This document shows, one piece after another, positions 43,599 to 54,087 of a stretch of DNA of 54,142 nucleotides. The DNA is taken from NCBI RefSeq assembly GCF_029961155.1, contig NZ_JASBRH010000027.1, forward strand, positions 1-54,142, read 5' to 3'. The notes under the pieces were generated by a model. It ran no database searches, was not told the DNA's origin, and saw only the letters and a list, made by a program, of their open reading frames with translations. This DNA is from Pontibacterium granulatum. GTDB taxonomy: Bacteria > Pseudomonadota > Gammaproteobacteria > Pseudomonadales > Balneatricaceae. The position numbers and the translations under genes were made by a program. Each line of letters opens with the position of its first letter. Positions within the stretch are counted from its first letter, which is position 1.

Positions 43599-45497
43599 TC
43601 ACAATGCGCGCTGGTAGAACGCCAACTCCAGCTCCAGCACCTCCTGCTGTACTGCCGGATCACGGAATCCATGGTATTCATCGGCATAGCGGTGAACCTC
43701 CACCTTCACTCCATTGGCCCGCAGGGCGTTTACCATCAGATCGGTTTGCTCGGGTGGTACCACCTTATCCAGCAATCCCTGGAAAAAGATGACCGGCGAC
43801 CTGATCTTATCGGCCTTGATGACCGGGGAACGTGCCTGATAGACGTGGCCATCGAACTGCGCATCGCCAATCAGCCAGTCCAGATAGCGTGATTCAAACT
43901 TATGGGTTGTGACACACAATGCATTCAGGTCGCTGACACCATAGAGGCTGGCACCGGCGGTGAAACAGTCACTCTCCGCCAATGCAGCCAGCGCGGTATA
44001 TCCTCCTGCGCTGCCCCCCCGGATAAAGACCTGGGCCGGATTGATCAATTGTCGCTCAGACAGGTGTTCGACCAGCGCTACCGCGTCTTCCACATCGGCC
44101 ACACCCCACTGTTTACGCAGCTTCATGCGGTAATCCCGTCCATATCCGGTACTGCCACGGTAGTTCAGGTCGGCCACGGCAAAACCACGCTGGGTCCAGT
44201 ATTGGATTTTGGGATTAAAGATCGGGTAAGCGGCGGATGTAGGGCCACCGTGCAGAAACACCACCAGCGGCGGCAACTGATCGCTCTGCTCTGTGGTGTT
44301 GGCAGGAGGGTAGAACAACGCAAAGGCCTGCTCTTTTGCCACGTTAAAGCTTAGATGCTGCGGTTCTGAGACCTCTTCTGCCGGTAGCGGGCGCTGTCCA
44401 CCGGTGAGGACCTCGACATTGCCGTTTTCCAGATCAACAGCAATCAATGCTGGACTCACCGTTGTCGAGGCAGCCACACAATAGAGTGTTGAACCACTCT
44501 TGGAGAGACTGCGGAAATTGCTGTACTGCCCAGCGATTCGTTTTGTTTGTCCATCACGATGAAATTGCAACGCGCCCATGCCATCGCGGTGACTCAGTGC
44601 GACCCAACCGTCTTCCAGCAGCAGATAACTGCTCTGCCCCAGCTGCCATGACGCAGCGGCGTACTCCGCTTCGTCCTGACCCGGTAACACCCGCAGCTCT
44701 ATGCGATCCGGCTGTTGCTCCACCCGATAGATTCGCCACCAGTTGTTGTGGTCACTTATCACATGCAAACGGCCCTGGCTATCAAATTGGGGTTGCGTCA
44801 GCGCCTGCTCATCCCCCAACGCCTGGATCTGGTCCAACTGGCCCTGATCATCCAGTCGACCAAACAACAGCTGGGTCTCGGTCCAAGGCTGCTCGGGGTG
44901 TTCCCAGCTGATCCAGGCGATCAGCGAGCCGTTGCTATCGGCTCCCAATGCGACCTGATCGTAGAAATCAAAACCTTCGTGCAGAACAAAAGTCTCTCCA
45001 TCCTCAAGAGAAACGGAAACCAAACGATTGATCACATCAGCAGGATTATCGCCTGGCGGATGCTCCTCCTGCACTACAATCAACCGATTACGTAACCGGT
45101 CCCACACGGGCGCGCCATAACGACATTCGGAGGTGTGGGTCAGCCGTGATGCTTCGCCATCAAACGGCTGTAGCCAGAGCTGCTGATCGTCTCCATGCAC
45201 AAACACCAGCGCCTTATCCAACAAACACCAACTCTGACCACCGTACTCGTGCACCCGGCTGCGCACGGAGATCTGGGGTGGTGAAACCGTGCTGATAACT
45301 CCATTCTGCCAGTTGCAGATAACCGTGTGGCCATCATTTTCAGGTTGGTATTCCACCCAGAAGAGTTGTTGATTTGGACCCGCCTGCAACTGTCCGTATT
45401 CTTTCATACCTTGCAGGGCATGTTCAGCAGTAAACGACGATGGCCAAAGACCAGGTTGGTGGGATGATGTTGGCAGCATTCCCTGAGCCTCACTCAT
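43599..45497 (-). CDS. pqqH: S9 family peptidase (prolyl oligopeptidase family), PqqH-like
   Basis: 632 residues. N-terminal beta-propeller (about 40-380; repeats such as RLTHTSECRYGAPVWD, LHVISDHNNWWRIYRV) and C-terminal alpha/beta hydrolase (about 390-632). LVVFLHGGPTSA oxyanion region, nucleophile Ser496 in RGGSAGGYTAL, Asp577 in QGLLDKVVPPEQ and His609 in DEYHGFRDP. In pseudomonads a gene of this kind (PqqH) follows pqqE. A role in trimming the PqqA peptide is plausible but unproven. Start ATG 45497; ATG 45479 has a better ribosome site (GAGG). 68 bp after pqqE. Confidence 0.88.
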   Translation of the reverse strand: MSEAQGMLPTSSHQPGLWPSSFTAEHALQGMKEYGQLQAGPNQQLFWVEYQPENDGHTVICNWQNGVISTVSPPQISVRSRVHEYGGQSWCLLDKALVFVHGDDQQLWLQPFDGEASRLTHTSECRYGAPVWDRLRNRLIVVQEEHPPGDNPADVINRLVSVSLEDGETFVLHEGFDFYDQVALGADSNGSLIAWISWEHPEQPWTETQLLFGRLDDQGQLDQIQALGDEQALTQPQFDSQGRLHVISDHNNWWRIYRVEQQPDRIELRVLPGQDEAEYAAASWQLGQSSYLLLEDGWVALSHRDGMGALQFHRDGQTKRIAGQYSNFRSLSKSGSTLYCVAASTTVSPALIAVDLENGNVEVLTGGQRPLPAEEVSEPQHLSFNVAKEQAFALFYPPANTTEQSDQLPPLVVFLHGGPTSAAYPIFNPKIQYWTQRGFAVADLNYRGSTGYGRDYRMKLRKQWGVADVEDAVALVEHLSERQLINPAQVFIRGGSAGGYTALAALAESDCFTAGASLYGVSDLNALCVTTHKFESRYLDWLIGDAQFDGHVYQARSPVIKADKIRSPVIFFQGLLDKVVPPEQTDLMVNALRANGVKVEVHRYADEYHGFRDPAVQQEVLELELAFYQRAL

Positions 45498-45565
45498 TAA
45501 TCACAGTGGTACCCTTGAGCCTAGCTCAGGAAAGCACGGCGTTACCAGATCTGTTCAAGTATTAA

Positions 45566-46738
45566 TCACTCAAACTCTGAGGAACTGAAAAACACCCGTG
45601 AATTGCGCTCGTTCCGGTACAGCATCTTGGAGCTATCCAGCGGTTGCTCAGCCTCAGCCCGCGCGTCAGTGATCAGGTGGTGGTGTTCCGACTTGCTGCA
45701 CACCGGATCCGCATTGGTGGCATCGCCAGTCATCATGTAGGCCTGGCAGCGACAACCGCCGAAGTCTTTCTCCTTATCATCACAGGAGCGGCACGGCTCC
45801 TTCATCCACTCGTAACCCCGGAAATGGTTGAAACCAAAGCTCTCGTTCCAGATATGGTCGAGGGAGTTGTCACGTACATTGGGAAATTCGATCGGCAGCA
45901 TCTTGGCGCTGTGACACGGCAATGCCGTGCCGTCCGGCGTCACGGTCAGGAATACCTGGCCCCAGCCGTTCATGCAACCTTTGGGACGCTCTTCATAGTA
46001 GTCCGGCGTGACAAAGATCAGTTTGATCGGATTACCTTCCGCAGCCAGCTTTTCGCGGTACTCGTTGGTGATCCGTTCCGCCCGTTCCAGCTGAGCACGA
46101 GTCGGCAGCAGGTTCTCCCGGTTCTCGTATGCCCAGCCATAGTACTGGCAGGTGGCCAGCTCGACGTAGTCTGCCTCCAGCTCAATACAGAGTTCGATGA
46201 TGCGATCAATCTGATCGATGTTATGACGGTGGGTCACGAAGTTGAGCACCATCGGGTAACCCTGTGCTTTCACTTCCCGCGCCATCTTCAGCTTCTGATT
46301 GAACGCTTTCTGCGAGCCCGCCAGCATGTTGTTCACACTCTCATCCGCTGCCTGGAAGCTGACCTGGATGTGGTCCAGCCCCGCATCACGAAACTCGGCA
46401 ACTTTACGCTCGTTCAAGCCTACACCGGAGGTGATCAGGTTGGTGTAGTAACCCAGGCGCCTCGCTTCACTGATCAGCGTAACCAAGTCCTGACGTACCA
46501 ACGGTTCACCACCGGAAAAGCCGAGTTGCACCGCCCCCAGCTTACGCCCCTCTTCGAACACCTTGATCCACTCTTCGGTGGTCAATTCAGTGTTACGGTT
46601 GGCAAAATCCAGCGGGTTGGCACAGTACGGGCACTGCAACGGGCATTTGTAGGTCAGCTCGGCAAGCAGCCACAGTGGCTGGCCGTGGGTTGGAACAGAG
46701 TTCAGAGAAGGAGAGCCGTTGCAGGATGAGGAGGACAT
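45566..46738 (-). CDS. pqqE: PQQ biosynthesis radical SAM enzyme PqqE
   Basis: 390 residues. Radical SAM cluster Cys32-x3-Cys36-x2-Cys39 in [27 protein letters not shown]-type auxiliary-cluster cysteines in [35 protein letters not shown] and PVCSKS. Forms the Glu-Tyr carbon-carbon bond in PqqA, with PqqD as chaperone. Strong site CGAGG. Separated from pqqD by 115 bp holding a 46-bp repeat, where many genomes have tight coupling. Confidence 0.98.
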   Translation of the reverse strand: MSSSSCNGSPSLNSVPTHGQPLWLLAELTYKCPLQCPYCANPLDFANRNTELTTEEWIKVFEEGRKLGAVQLGFSGGEPLVRQDLVTLISEARRLGYYTNLITSGVGLNERKVAEFRDAGLDHIQVSFQAADESVNNMLAGSQKAFNQKLKMAREVKAQGYPMVLNFVTHRHNIDQIDRIIELCIELEADYVELATCQYYGWAYENRENLLPTRAQLERAERITNEYREKLAAEGNPIKLIFVTPDYYEERPKGCMNGWGQVFLTVTPDGTALPCHSAKMLPIEFPNVRDNSLDHIWNESFGFNHFRGYEWMKEPCRSCDDKEKDFGGCRCQAYMMTGDATNADPVCSKSEHHHLITDARAEAEQPLDSSKMLYRNERNSRVFFSSSEFE

Positions 46739-46817
46739 GGGATACCTCGTATTCTTCTTATAGTTATGTACGTAATTGCACTGTGGGTCGCAATTTAGGG
46801 GCGAACCTACTCACTGT

Positions 46818-46863
46818 TGTAGGGCAGCCTTCAGGCTGCCGGTAGCCTGAAGGCTACCCTACA
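46818..46863. repeat. 46-bp double-hairpin repeat, copy C (overlaps pqqD 3' end)
   Basis: TGTAGG ends around GGCAGCC-TTCA-GGCTGCC and GGTAGCC-TGAA-GGCTACC. Its right end supplies the last two codons (Val-Gly) and TAG stop of pqqD. Confidence 0.88.
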
Positions 46864-47141
46864 TTGGATCTACTGATCTCAATCCAGCGTTGCTTATGAG
46901 CTTCCGCCAGAAACTCCAGCACATCGCTTTCTAAACCATCCACGTCACCGAACTTGCCCTTAAGATCAGCAACAATCCCTGCCACCGGTTTCTCGCCGTC
47001 TACCAGCGCCAGGATCTCGCCGGCCGGGCCGTTCAGCTGGATCATGCCTTCCGGGTAGAGCAGTACATAACTGTTCTGTGCCTGCTCCCACTGGAAGCGA
47101 AACATGGTGTTCAGGGTTGGGATTGATTCGTTGCTAATCAT
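46854..47141 (-). CDS. pqqD: PQQ biosynthesis peptide chaperone PqqD
   Basis: 95 residues. RiPP recognition element fold: [58 protein letters not shown]. Binds PqqA and presents it to PqqE. Overlaps the pqqC stop by 4 bp. The final NVG-stop is contributed mainly by the repeat at 46818-46863, so the original stop was probably replaced. Confidence 0.96.
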   Translation of the reverse strand: MISNESIPTLNTMFRFQWEQAQNSYVLLYPEGMIQLNGPAGEILALVDGEKPVAGIVADLKGKFGDVDGLESDVLEFLAEAHKQRWIEISRSNVG

Positions 47142-47908
47142 CGGAACAACCCTGTGTGGTATACCTTCTCACCCGTCACTGTGTGGTACGGCGCGCGGTC
47201 CAGTTCGTACGCCATGGTCATCGCATCTAGCATCGACCAGAGCACGTCCAGCTTGAACTGCAGGATCTCCAGCATGCGCTCTTGCTGTTCGCGGGTTTTG
47301 TAGTGATCCAGAGTGATCTCCAGGCCGTGCACCACGTCGCGACGCGCTTCGGTCAGGCGGTTGCGGAAGTACTGGTAGCCGTTTGCGTCGATCCACGGGT
47401 AGTGATCCGGCCAGGTATCCAGGCGGGACTGGTGGATCTTTGGAGCAAACAACTCGGTCAGGGAGGAGCTCGCAGCTTCTTCCCAGGTCGCACGACGGGC
47501 GAAGTTCACATAAGCATCCACGGCAAAACGTACACCCGGCAACACATGTTCCTGGGAGATGATCTCTTCGCGAGTCAGGCCCACAGCTTCACCCAGGCGC
47601 AGCCAGGCTTCGATGCCACCTTCCGCCTCATCGTAACCGTCGTGGTCGAGGATACGCTGCACCCACTGACGGCGGGTATCACGATCCGGGCAGTTGGCCA
47701 TGATCGCCGCATCTTTCATCGGGATCATGATCTGATAGTAGTAGCGGTTGGCAACCCACCCCTGAATCTGTTCTTTGGTGCAGCTGCCGTTGTACATCGC
47801 CACGTGGTAGGGGTGATGGATATGGTAGAGATCGCCCTTGGCACGCAGAGCCTGTTCGAACTCTTCGCGGGACATCGGCAGTTTGTTTTCGGTTACCTGT
47901 GTGTTCAT
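47138..47908 (-). CDS. pqqC: Pyrroloquinoline-quinone synthase PqqC
   Basis: 256 residues from ATG 47908 (AGGAG at ideal spacing). Cofactor-free oxidase performing the last ring closure and oxidation of PQQ. Family blocks: [76 protein letters not shown] and [12 protein letters not shown]. 31 bp after pqqB. Confidence 0.97.
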   Translation of the reverse strand: MNTQVTENKLPMSREEFEQALRAKGDLYHIHHPYHVAMYNGSCTKEQIQGWVANRYYYQIMIPMKDAAIMANCPDRDTRRQWVQRILDHDGYDEAEGGIEAWLRLGEAVGLTREEIISQEHVLPGVRFAVDAYVNFARRATWEEAASSSLTELFAPKIHQSRLDTWPDHYPWIDANGYQYFRNRLTEARRDVVHGLEITLDHYKTREQQERMLEILQFKLDVLWSMLDAMTMAYELDRAPYHTVTGEKVYHTGLFR

Positions 47909-47939
47909 ATGCACGCTCCTGTTTTTTATCAGGACCCGA

Positions 47940-48860
47940 TCAGAGTTCAATACTCATGCCGTCGTAGGAGATGTCTATGCCGTGGGCCAGTACTTCGGCG
48001 CGCTCCGGCGACTCCTCATCCAGGATCGGGTTGGTGTTGTTGATATGGATAAGTACCTTGCGTGGTTTTTCCAGCGTATCCAGGTACTCGATCATCCCAC
48101 CCTGCCCGGACTGGGGCAGATGGCCCATGGCGGTACCGAGCTTGTCGCCGACACCGGAAACAATCAACTCGTCTTCACGCCAGATGGTGCCGTCGACCAT
48201 TACACAGTCGGCGCTTTCCATCACAGGACGCAGGTGGGGTTCGATCTGGCCGAGGCCAGGTGCATAGAACAGGGTTTTACCGGTCCGGGTATCTTCGATT
48301 TTGATACCGATATTGTCACCCGGATGGGGATCGTTACGGTGCGGCGAGTATGGCGGCGCACTGCTGAGCAGGGGCACGGCGGTCAGCTTCAACTCCGGCA
48401 CCTGCGGAATCGTAAACGGCTTGGCGCCCTCTTCGATTGGAATGCGGTTCCAGTTGATACCGCCGTTCCAGTGCTCAAGCATGTTGAAGATCGGGAAACC
48501 AGAGGTGAGATCCTGATGCACCATATCGGTACACCACACCTCGTGCGGACAGCCTTCGCGCAGCATCAACAGACCGGTGGTATGGTCGATCTGGCTGTCC
48601 ATAAAGACAATGGCCGAGATACCGGTATCACGGATCGCACGCGCCGGCTGCATCGGTCCGAAGCTGTCCAGTTGGGCACGGATATCCGGCGAGGTATTAA
48701 ACAGGATCCAGTGTTCGCCATCGGCACTGACAGCAATAGAGGATTGGGTACGTGGCTGGGCTTTAATAGTGCCTTCGCGCACGCCCCGACAGTTACGGCA
48801 GTTGCAGTTCCACTGAGGAAAGCCACCGCCAGCGGCTGAGCCTAAAACGTGTATTTTCAT
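47940..48860 (-). CDS. pqqB: PQQ biosynthesis protein PqqB
   Basis: 306 residues, metallo-beta-lactamase-like fold. Start [20 protein letters not shown] with the CNCRNC zinc-binding cysteines; [48 protein letters not shown]. Proposed to hydroxylate the Tyr part of the PqqA-derived intermediate. Confidence 0.97.
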   Translation of the reverse strand: MKIHVLGSAAGGGFPQWNCNCRNCRGVREGTIKAQPRTQSSIAVSADGEHWILFNTSPDIRAQLDSFGPMQPARAIRDTGISAIVFMDSQIDHTTGLLMLREGCPHEVWCTDMVHQDLTSGFPIFNMLEHWNGGINWNRIPIEEGAKPFTIPQVPELKLTAVPLLSSAPPYSPHRNDPHPGDNIGIKIEDTRTGKTLFYAPGLGQIEPHLRPVMESADCVMVDGTIWREDELIVSGVGDKLGTAMGHLPQSGQGGMIEYLDTLEKPRKVLIHINNTNPILDEESPERAEVLAHGIDISYDGMSIEL

Positions 48861-48959
48861 TATTATTCTTTTGCGCTGGTGACCGTCAGATCCGCATCAG
48901 TGCGGCGCCCGTCGTAGTGAGCCCGGCTCCTGCCGGTTGGGAAACCCCAGAGGGGAAAA

Positions 48960-48995
48960 CGCAAAAGCCACGAACGGAGCGTCGTAACTTTTGCG
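48960..48995 (-). promoter_or_regulatory. Hairpin between pqqA and pqqB
   Basis: Outer stem CGCAAAAG / CTTTTGCG (8 bp) with an inner ACGA/TCGT stem, 8 bp after the pqqA stop. Probably stabilises the short pqqA message or limits read-through, so that the precursor peptide exceeds the enzymes. Confidence 0.65.
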
Positions 48996-49003
48996 CAAAG
49001 TGC

Positions 49004-49075
49004 TTAGCGGTTTGCGAAGTACATGGTTACTTCGAAGCCGATGCGCATGTCTTTGTATTCTGGTTTAGTCCACAT
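49004..49075 (-). CDS. pqqA: PQQ precursor peptide PqqA (23 aa)
   Basis: ATG 49075 to TAA 49004. The peptide begins [15 protein letters not shown] and ends VTMYFANR. It has the invariant Glu15 and Tyr19 (E-V-T-M-Y) whose carbon atoms become PQQ. Ribosome site AGAGGG 9 nt before the start. Too short for ordinary gene callers. 143 bp upstream of pqqB. The space 49076-49314 upstream holds its promoter region and no gene. Confidence 0.97.
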   Translation of the reverse strand: MWTKPEYKDMRIGFEVTMYFANR

Positions 49076-49314
49076 AACGTAATACCCTCTGGTTGTTATT
49101 GCTTTGAATAGGAGTTACCAGATTGATAATAGAAATGGGGCCGTGGAACCCATATGGTACTTTGGAACGAAAAAGGTCCTGAATTAGACCAGTAGTAGTA
49201 CGTTAGATAGATGGGAAAACTTCAGGATCCACGCAGTTACGATTGCAAATAACAGCGATTCAGCAGGAGTTGAAAGTAGTTAAAGCGTGGGAAAAGTGAC
49301 TGCAAACAATCTTG

Positions 49315-49788
49315 TCAGCTGTTGAGGTTATCGAACAGCTTTCCCAACAGCTTGTTGACCTTGCGAACCTGCGGCTCAGAAAAACCCTTGAAGGCTTTTT
49401 TAAACACGTCCTGCGTATTCGCAAATACATAGGTCACATTTTCGTACCCTTGCTCCGTCAGGCGTACGAGGGTCACACGGCCATCATGATCTGAGGGATA
49501 GGCCTCAACCAGGCCTTCATCCTGCATGCGGTACACAATCTTGGTAATGGTGGGTAACTTGCCGAGGGCTTGTTCGGCAATATCGGAGATGCTCATTTCA
49601 CCGTGCACATTGAGAAGCATGGCCACCCGCCAGCGGGAAATATCCATGTTCATCGGCTTGAGAGTTTTCTCCATCTCCAGCGCATATCGAGCGTTCACCC
49701 GAGCGATCCAATAGAATGGAAACTCGTCGAGCTCAAACGCCTCACTGGAGGGACGAGACCTCTCCAGCTTGTCGGATTGTCCAGTCAT
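49315..49788 (-). CDS. MarR-family transcriptional regulator
   Basis: 157 residues from ATG 49788 (AAGGA upstream); a longer frame to 49827 lacks a site. Winged-helix region: MNMDISRWRVAMLLNVHGEM, SISDIAEQALGKLPTITKIV, RMQDEGLVEAYPSDHDGRVT, LVRLTEQGYENV. Adjacent to and in the same direction as pqqA, 240 bp upstream, so possible control of pqq genes (inference). Confidence 0.92.
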   Translation of the reverse strand: MTGQSDKLERSRPSSEAFELDEFPFYWIARVNARYALEMEKTLKPMNMDISRWRVAMLLNVHGEMSISDIAEQALGKLPTITKIVYRMQDEGLVEAYPSDHDGRVTLVRLTEQGYENVTYVFANTQDVFKKAFKGFSEPQVRKVNKLLGKLFDNLNS

Positions 49789-49994
49789 CGGCTCTATCCT
49801 TCTCCGCACTGGATGCCAGGGAGACATCCAGCTAACGTTTCTGGAAAGTCACATACCCACTAAAAACCTTCCGCACAAACACAGGCAAACGGGTAGAGGT
49901 GATTTCACTGATTATGGAATAACAGCTACGTAATTTGGAGCGTTTTAAGAAAATAACAAATGATGCGGACAGAAACGAGCGAATTACAGGTATT

Positions 49995-50026
49995 TTACGT
50001 AAACGTAATTTTCCGCCGGCCGGCGG
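49995..50026. promoter_or_regulatory. Paired palindromes upstream of the MarR gene
   Basis: TTACGT-AA-ACGTAA (49995-50008) followed by the perfect 14-bp palindrome CCGCCGGCCGGCGG (50013-50026), about 207-238 bp before the MarR start. Candidate operator or structural repeat. The rest of 49789-50194 holds no gene. Confidence 0.4.
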
Positions 50027-50194
50027 TGCTTGATAAATGTGTCCCGCCATGTGCCCCGCACAAGGCGCAGAAAGACATCTCATACCCTAAAGTATGACGA
50101 GTGGGAGGGATGCGATTTAGTGCCGCGGCGATTAACAGCATCACCGCAGCCATCTATCTCAGCGCCCTAATTTCAGGCGCTGAAAGCGTATCAA

Positions 50195-50413
50195 TCAGCT
50201 GTCAGCCAGAATGAAGACAACATCATCTTTGCCTTCAATCCACTGATCAACCTGCTCGCGGCTTTTACCAAAGAACACTACGCGGGAAGCGTTGCTCAGT
50301 TCACCGTTTGCACCCAGCTTGTGCATGTAAACCCACCAGCTGTCGGCAGCCATCTGACGAATTTTGTAGATATTGCGGATCGGAGAGAAATTGAACGTCT
50401 TAGTCATTGTCAT
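50195..50413 (-). CDS. Small protein of unknown function (72 aa)
   Basis: Starts MTMTKTFNFSPIRNIYKIRQ, then MAADSWWVYMHKLGANG, RVVFFGKSREQVDQWIEGKD and DVVFILADS. Soluble, no signal peptide. Codon use looks real and GAAGAAA precedes ATG 50413. I do not recognise the family. Stand-alone, upstream of the MarR/pqq genes. Confidence 0.7.
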   Translation of the reverse strand: MTMTKTFNFSPIRNIYKIRQMAADSWWVYMHKLGANGELSNASRVVFFGKSREQVDQWIEGKDDVVFILADS

Positions 50414-50914
50414 TATTTTCTTCGGGATCTGTCACGAGTTACATCGACCAGAATTACAGATCGATGTTTAACGTTCTAAAACTGAATTTTGGCTACTGTT
50501 TGAACAGTTCGGGCAGACTTTACCGTTACAAATCCCCGAATCCCACAGGGTTACTGTAGTTTTCTAAATTCCAGAAAATTTTTCTATTTATATCTTATTA
50601 AAAGAAAAATCCACCAACCATGGTTCAGAAAGCAACGTAAATCCAAGAAATATTACTGAACCGACCAATACGCGGTGCAATCAACGCTACGTAATCAAAA
50701 CGGGGAGCTTTATTAATGCGTTCAAACATAATTCCTGCGCTCTGGTAACGCCGCCAGACAGCTTAAACAAAACCAAAAGTCGTTTGCTATAAGTTACTAA
50801 CCATCTGATTTTCAGTCACAAGTATAAGTTTATGCCGTTTTAATCTGTAACTTATGTGCGGCTTTTCATACACTATCAATAGCTTCAACTTTCCCTGACC
50901 ATGGAACATCTGCG
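50414..50914. other. AT-rich intergenic stretch without a gene
   Basis: 500 bp of low-GC sequence between the small protein gene and the HDOD gene. No credible open frame, tRNA or clear terminator seen; presumably promoters for the two divergent genes. Confidence 0.6.
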
Positions 50915-51811
50915 ATGGATATGCCCCCTCAACTTCGTGATATTGAAGAGCAGGTAAAACAACTCCCGTTTTTACCTGTTGTTCTGGCCGAGTTGATGGC
51001 GCTGGATAAATGCAAGGAAGACTACTTTGAACAGGTGGTTGCACTTGCACGTAAAGACCCGTCCCTGACCACCCTGATTCTCAAGATCGCCAACTCCGCC
51101 GCATCGGGTACGACTCAGCCGATCAGCAGCCTGACAATCGCAATGTCCCGCATCGGCACTGAAAGTATCTCAAACTACATTGCGACCGTAGGCGTGACCC
51201 GCGTTTTCCTGCCCGTACAAGCCGAACACCAACTGCTGTGGACCCACGCGATCGAAACCGCGATATATGCCGAGCACCTGGCATTGACCATGAAAGAGTT
51301 TGGCGTTAATCCAGAGCTCGCCTATATCAGTGGTCTGTTGCACGACATCGGCCGATTTGTGATGTTTGATGTGGCGCCGAAAGCGCTGGCAGATACACCA
51401 AGCACCAGTTGGTCATCTCCCGAGGAACTGCCCCAGGTTGAGCGTAAGACGATCGGTTATGACCACTCCCAGGTGGGCCTGATTGCCTGCAAACACTGGC
51501 AACTGCCAAAGGTGCTCTGCAATATGGTACGCGTTCATCATCGCTACGGTATCTACCGAAACCAACAGGTACCTCGGGGCTTCCGCAATCTGTTGCTGAT
51601 CATTCAACTGGCGGACTTTATCAGTATCTGCCTGACCAAATCCCCGGAATGGCTGGACCTGCCGGAAAAAGAATTTGCTAAGAAATTAGCCAAGAACTGC
51701 ACGCACGAGGCATGGGGTGAAGTGGACCTACCCTTCCAACGTCTGGCAGAGGAGTTGTGCTTCCTGCAACAGAAAGCACATAACTGGGCGGTAAGCATCG
51801 GCTGCGCCTGA
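50915..51811 (+). CDS. HDOD-domain signalling protein
   Basis: 298 residues. HDOD domain (about 15-215): LPFLPVVLAELMAL, VVALARKDPSLTTLILKIAN, SLTIAMSRIGTESISNYI, and the HD-like YISGLLHDIGRFVMFDVAP. HDOD proteins are non-enzymatic or poorly characterised signalling proteins, often linked to motility, c-di-GMP or chemotaxis. No other output domain is seen. Convergent with the chemoreceptor gene downstream. ATG 50915 or 50921. Confidence 0.92.
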   Translation: MDMPPQLRDIEEQVKQLPFLPVVLAELMALDKCKEDYFEQVVALARKDPSLTTLILKIANSAASGTTQPISSLTIAMSRIGTESISNYIATVGVTRVFLPVQAEHQLLWTHAIETAIYAEHLALTMKEFGVNPELAYISGLLHDIGRFVMFDVAPKALADTPSTSWSSPEELPQVERKTIGYDHSQVGLIACKHWQLPKVLCNMVRVHHRYGIYRNQQVPRGFRNLLLIIQLADFISICLTKSPEWLDLPEKEFAKKLAKNCTHEAWGEVDLPFQRLAEELCFLQQKAHNWAVSIGCA

Positions 51812-51849
51812 GCGGCCCCTACTCAGACACAACCAATATGCAGCCTATT

Positions 51850-53730
51850 TTACACCTTGAACTTAGATAGTGCGCTATCCTGCTGACTGGTCAGCTGTAC
51901 CATGGCGTTACAGTTGCTTTCCTGCTCACGCGCCTGGTCTGATACGTTGCCACTGATATCACGGATGTTAGAGGTGTTGCGGTTGATCTCTTCCGCTGTT
52001 GCACTCTGCTCTTCCGCTGCGGTCGCGATCTGCAGGGTCATCTGGTTAATGTCCTGAATACTCTCGCGAATACTACCCAGAACACCATCCGCCTCAGCGG
52101 CCATAGCCTGGGTCTCGTTGGCACGGTCACGTCCCTTCAGAATCACCACTTCGGCGTTTTTCACACCCGCCTGCAGCTGCTGGATCATATCTTTGATCTC
52201 TTCAGTGGACTGCTGGGTGCGGGATGCCAGGGCGCGCACCTCATCCGCAACCACCGCAAAACCACGTCCCAGATCACCTGCACGTGCCGCCTCAATCGCC
52301 GCGTTGAGTGCCAGCAGGTTGGTCTGATCAGCGATGTCGGTAATCGTGGTCAGAATGGATGCAATGTTGTCACTGTAGGAGGACAAGTCATTGATGGTAC
52401 CCACCACGGTTTCCATATCACGTGCCAGGCCTTCAATGGATGTTGTGGTCTGAGAAACCACCTCAACACCGGTATGCGTTGCTTCATCCACCGCCTGTGA
52501 GGAGGCTGCGGTACGTTGCGCATTGGCAGCCACGTCCTGCGCGGTCGCAGACATCTCATGCATTGCGGTTGCCAGCTGATCCAGCTCGAACAACTGCTGC
52601 TGCAACTGCCCGGAAGCCACTTCAGCAGACGCGGCTGTCATATCGGTATTTGCGCGTACATCTACGGAGATATTCTTCACCTGGCCGACGAGTTCCTGCA
52701 GATACGTCAAGAAGCGGTTAAATTCCTCCGACAGCTGGCCGAACTCATCCTTGGTGGTTACTTCCAAACGCTTGGTCAGATCACCCTCACCACTGTTGAT
52801 CTCCTGGAGAGAATCTTTCAGCGCCTGCAGTGGCTGCAACGTGCGGGATACCGCCATGTAGATTGCTACAGAGGTTAGCAACGCACTGATCAGCGTACCA
52901 ATTAATGCCGCCCAACCAAAAGCGTTCGCTTCGGCCATCACCTTGGACTTGTCCAGTACCACACCCACGTACCACTCACTGCCGTAAAGACCGGCTAGCT
53001 TGTAGTAGGAGGTAAAGACATCACGGCCGGCAACCGTGGTTTCCTGCAGCTCTTCGGAAAAGCGTGGAACACCCGCGGTAAAGAACTCGGTCAGGGATTT
53101 ACCGTTCAGCTCCGCTTCCGGGTGGCTGATGATGTTGCCATCTGCGCTTACCAGAAACGCGTAGCCGGTGCCGTCGAAGTTCAGTGTATTCACTGCTTCA
53201 GAAACGGTCTTAAGGCTCAGGTCGCCACCAAAAGCCCCCTTGAACTCCCCTTTGTCGTAAATGTTGGCCACTGCGGAGATCAGGATCTCCTTGGTCGCTG
53301 CATCAGGGTAAGGATCGGTCAGCACCGCACGCTGGTGGCTGCGGGCATAGGGATACCACGGACGCTTGCGGGCATCCCAACCTTGTGGATTCCAAGTCGG
53401 ATCATTGGTGATGCGCTCACCGTCGGTGTCCAGGCCACCAAAAATGAGGATAAATTCTTTCTTCAGAAGTGGGGTGTTAAACGTATTCTGAATTGTCTCG
53501 ACACTGAAATCTTCATTGATGGTTTCTGCCATCATATCGATCAGTGCCAGTTTTCCGTTCAGCCAGTTGGTGATCTGTTCACCCAAAGCTTTAGTCGATT
53601 CTGCGGTATTCGTCGCTGTACTCTCATACAGCGCGTCTTTCACACTGTGGTACTGCACCCATGAAAAAACCGAAAATGCCAGGACCACAATGGTCGAGGC
53701 AAACAACGCGATTTTGTGTGAGACTTTCAT
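51850..53730 (-). CDS. Methyl-accepting chemotaxis protein with dCache sensor
   Basis: 626 residues from ATG 53730 (AAGGG upstream). TM1 at the N-terminus ([18 protein letters not shown]), periplasmic dCache domain (about 35-275), TM2 (about 280-300), HAMP (about 300-355), signalling domain with the conserved hairpin [20 protein letters not shown] and [20 protein letters not shown]. The dCache has the amino-acid-binding pattern R-x-x-W-Y (ARKRPWY), [10 protein letters not shown] and GAFGGDLSL, so the ligand may be an amino acid (inference). No C-terminal CheR/CheB-tethering pentapeptide. Confidence 0.96.
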   Translation of the reverse strand: MKVSHKIALFASTIVVLAFSVFSWVQYHSVKDALYESTATNTAESTKALGEQITNWLNGKLALIDMMAETINEDFSVETIQNTFNTPLLKKEFILIFGGLDTDGERITNDPTWNPQGWDARKRPWYPYARSHQRAVLTDPYPDAATKEILISAVANIYDKGEFKGAFGGDLSLKTVSEAVNTLNFDGTGYAFLVSADGNIISHPEAELNGKSLTEFFTAGVPRFSEELQETTVAGRDVFTSYYKLAGLYGSEWYVGVVLDKSKVMAEANAFGWAALIGTLISALLTSVAIYMAVSRTLQPLQALKDSLQEINSGEGDLTKRLEVTTKDEFGQLSEEFNRFLTYLQELVGQVKNISVDVRANTDMTAASAEVASGQLQQQLFELDQLATAMHEMSATAQDVAANAQRTAASSQAVDEATHTGVEVVSQTTTSIEGLARDMETVVGTINDLSSYSDNIASILTTITDIADQTNLLALNAAIEAARAGDLGRGFAVVADEVRALASRTQQSTEEIKDMIQQLQAGVKNAEVVILKGRDRANETQAMAAEADGVLGSIRESIQDINQMTLQIATAAEEQSATAEEINRNTSNIRDISGNVSDQAREQESNCNAMVQLTSQQDSALSKFKV

Positions 53731-54087
53731 CAGGGAACCCTTGTTATGCCATTGGTAGTGTTGCTCCTTGGTCCTGTTATCCATCATGCCGGACTATCTC
53801 TAGCGGATATTACATCCAGATGAAATCTTATTTTTAGACCAAAGAAGTATCGACAGAGCCTATCCAACTGGAAGGCTCAGTTCAATATATGAAACTATCG
53901 GCATATATAGGAAATATTTAAGAAAACCATCACGTGCATTAAATAATTTCATGTCTGAGGACGACATGATCAGGACGAACCCGACTTAACGCAGCGGAAT
54001 ATATGCCATGAAGTTGAAAAACTCAGATGTGAGAAACCAGAAGAATGTGTAAACCTCCCCTAAAATAGCGGCATCCACATTTAGAGT
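53731..54087. other. Intergenic stretch without a gene
   Basis: About 350 bp, AT-rich, upstream of the chemoreceptor gene (minus) and of the partial gene at 54125 (plus). No gene or clear repeat seen. Confidence 0.6.

Noticed and set aside
40420-46863. 46-bp repeats as a CRISPR array
   Set aside because: Copies are kilobases apart, singly placed and self-complementary, with no spacers or cas genes.
49832-50083. 83-codon minus-strand frame upstream of the MarR gene
   Set aside because: Low-complexity, crosses palindromes, no ribosome site or family resemblance.
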